DNA from: Rutidosis leptorrhynchoides
Lineage: Eukaryota > Streptophyta > Magnoliopsida > Asterales > Asteraceae
DNA: 64,000 bases
Direction of reading: 5' to 3'
Assembly: GCF_046630445.1 (NCBI RefSeq)
Contig: NC_092336.1
Location: 203,951,001 to 204,015,000, forward strand
In this document: one piece after another, positions 63,301-64,000 of the stretch
Layout of the letters: each line of letters opens with the position of its first letter
How positions within the stretch are numbered: the first letter of the stretch is position 1
Position numbers and translations under genes: made by a program
The notes under the pieces: generated by a model
What the model saw: the letters and a program-made list of their open reading frames with translations, nothing else
Database searches by the model: none
Told to the model about the DNA's origin: nothing

Positions 63301-64000
63301 GTGTTATTGATTTCGGAAACAGTTGGGATCGACATCTACCGTTAGCAGAATTTTCCTACAACAACAGCTACCATTCAAGCATTGAGATGGCGCTGTTTGA
63401 AGCACTTTATGGTAGAAAGTGCAGGTCTCCGATTTGTTGGAGTGAAGTGGGGGATAGACAGATTACGGGTCCGGAGATTATACAAGAAACTACCGAGAAG
63501 ATCATCCAAATTCAACAACGGTTGAAAACCGCCCAAAGTCGACAAAAGAGCTACGCTGACATTAAAAGAAAAGATATAGAATTTGAAATTGGAGAGATGG
63601 TCATGCTTAAAGTTGCACCTTGGAAAGGCGTTGTTCGATTTGGTAAACGAGGGAAATTAAATCCAAGGTATATTGGACCATTCAAGATTATTGATCGTGT
63701 CGGACCAGTAGCTTACCGACTAGAGTTACCTCAACAACTCGCGGCTGTACATAACACTTTCCACGTCTCGAATTTAAAGAAATGTTTTGCTAAAGAAGAT
63801 CTCACTATTCCGTTAGATGAAATCCAAATCAACGAAAAACTTCAATTCATCGAAGAACCCGTCGAAATAATGGATCGTGAGGTTAAAAGACTTAAGCAAA
63901 ACAAGATATCAATTGTTAAGGTTCGATGGAATGCTCGTAGAGGACCCGAGTTCACCTGGGAGCGTGAAGATCAGATGAAGAAGAAATACCCGCATCTATT
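59424..64000 (+). CDS. Element B gag-pol polyprotein (runs off window)
   Basis: Open from ATG 59424 to the last base, 1525 codons with no stop, read codon by codon. Capsid-type gag spans residues ~50-230, an Asn-rich tract ~250-310, zinc knuckle [14 protein letters not shown] at 384-397, protease DSG at 442-444, reverse transcriptase FIDDILIYS with Asp 778-779, and RNase H with CDASKQG near 925. Integrase has a zinc segment from ~1111 and catalytic Asp1183, Asp1244, Glu1280 (exact D-35-E spacing); the chromodomain starts ~1478. Gag and pol share one frame, as in many chromoviruses. The ATG is chosen because it precedes the conserved [16 protein letters not shown]. This is the best candidate for the enzyme source of the families here. 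Confidence 0.96.
60248..60318. repeat. (AAC)n tract encoding polyasparagine in gag
   Basis: About 22 AAC codons between capsid and nucleocapsid. D has a shorter, interrupted tract at the same place (9609). Confidence 0.9.

Larger units (their letters stand above)
54189..64000 (+). mobile_element. Gypsy element B, intact as far as seen
   Basis: Plus-strand family-1 chromovirus inserted in A's gag. It comprises a 5' LTR (54189-57438), primer-binding site, acidic ORF, F-box-like ORF and continuous gag-pol to the last base. The 3' LTR and the second copy of the expected target duplication (CCGTA, 54184-54188) lie right of the window. No disabling mutation was found in any of the three frames. 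Confidence 0.94.

Overview
The window is plant nuclear DNA, most likely a eudicot and probably Asteraceae. The sequence is AT-rich and packed with long terminal repeat (LTR) retrotransposons of the Ty3/gypsy chromovirus (Tekay/Del-like) type. It also holds a degenerate Helitron and one host-type gene, a pseudokinase of the receptor-like-cytoplasmic-kinase/PP2 type that I associate with Asteraceae. The family and taxon assignments come from recognition, not from a database search. There are no bacterial genes, rRNA genes or CRISPR arrays.

Layout. Bases 1-378 are the end of a family-1 LTR on the minus strand, inserted into a Helitron (379 to about 6104). The Helitron has broken Rep and PIF1-like helicase reading frames and a two-exon captured gene fragment. 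It abuts, and probably sits within, an old family-2-type LTR on the minus strand (F, to 8785). F in turn lies in the gag of an old plus-strand gypsy element, D. The pieces of D are gag at 8786-9847, a 151-bp gag piece present twice (19448-19598 and 22868-23018), pol at 33656-36970 and a 3' LTR at 37006-40619. Two large non-autonomous elements lie inside D: E (minus strand, 9848-19447, target-site duplication TTATG) and C (plus strand, 23019-33655, target-site duplication ATGAA). Both have about 3-3.7 kb LTRs around a 3.4 kb interior with no gag-pol. Each interior carries a short ORF or its remnant and a degraded piece of a poly(A)-binding-protein gene. A later 3.4-kb tandem duplication (16909-20336 and 20337-23784) copied the E/D/C junction.

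Bases 40620-44283 are nested LTR debris: a Copia-like LTR plus two minus-strand LTR ends beginning TGTAACA. Bases 44284-47981 are the only low-repeat stretch. It holds the pseudokinase exon with a TATA box, a small foldback MITE and a minus-strand coding-like fragment cut off by the next retrotransposon.

Bases 47982-54188 are element A (family 1, minus strand, several disabling mutations). Its gag is split by element B (family 1, plus strand, 54189 to beyond the window end). B looks young. It has a 3.25-kb 5' LTR, a primer-binding site, an acidic ORF, an intact F-box-like ORF and then a gag-pol frame with no stop from 59424 to the last base.

How it fits together. Family 1 (A, B, D) is the autonomous set, encoding gag, protease, reverse transcriptase, RNase H, integrase and chromodomain. 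Family 2 (C, E and probably F) lacks these but shares the primer-binding site, the hairpin before the 3' LTR and similar LTR ends. It was therefore probably mobilised in trans. Both families carry host-derived or non-canonical cargo between the 5' LTR and the gag position: F-box in B, poly(A)-binding-protein fragment in C and E.
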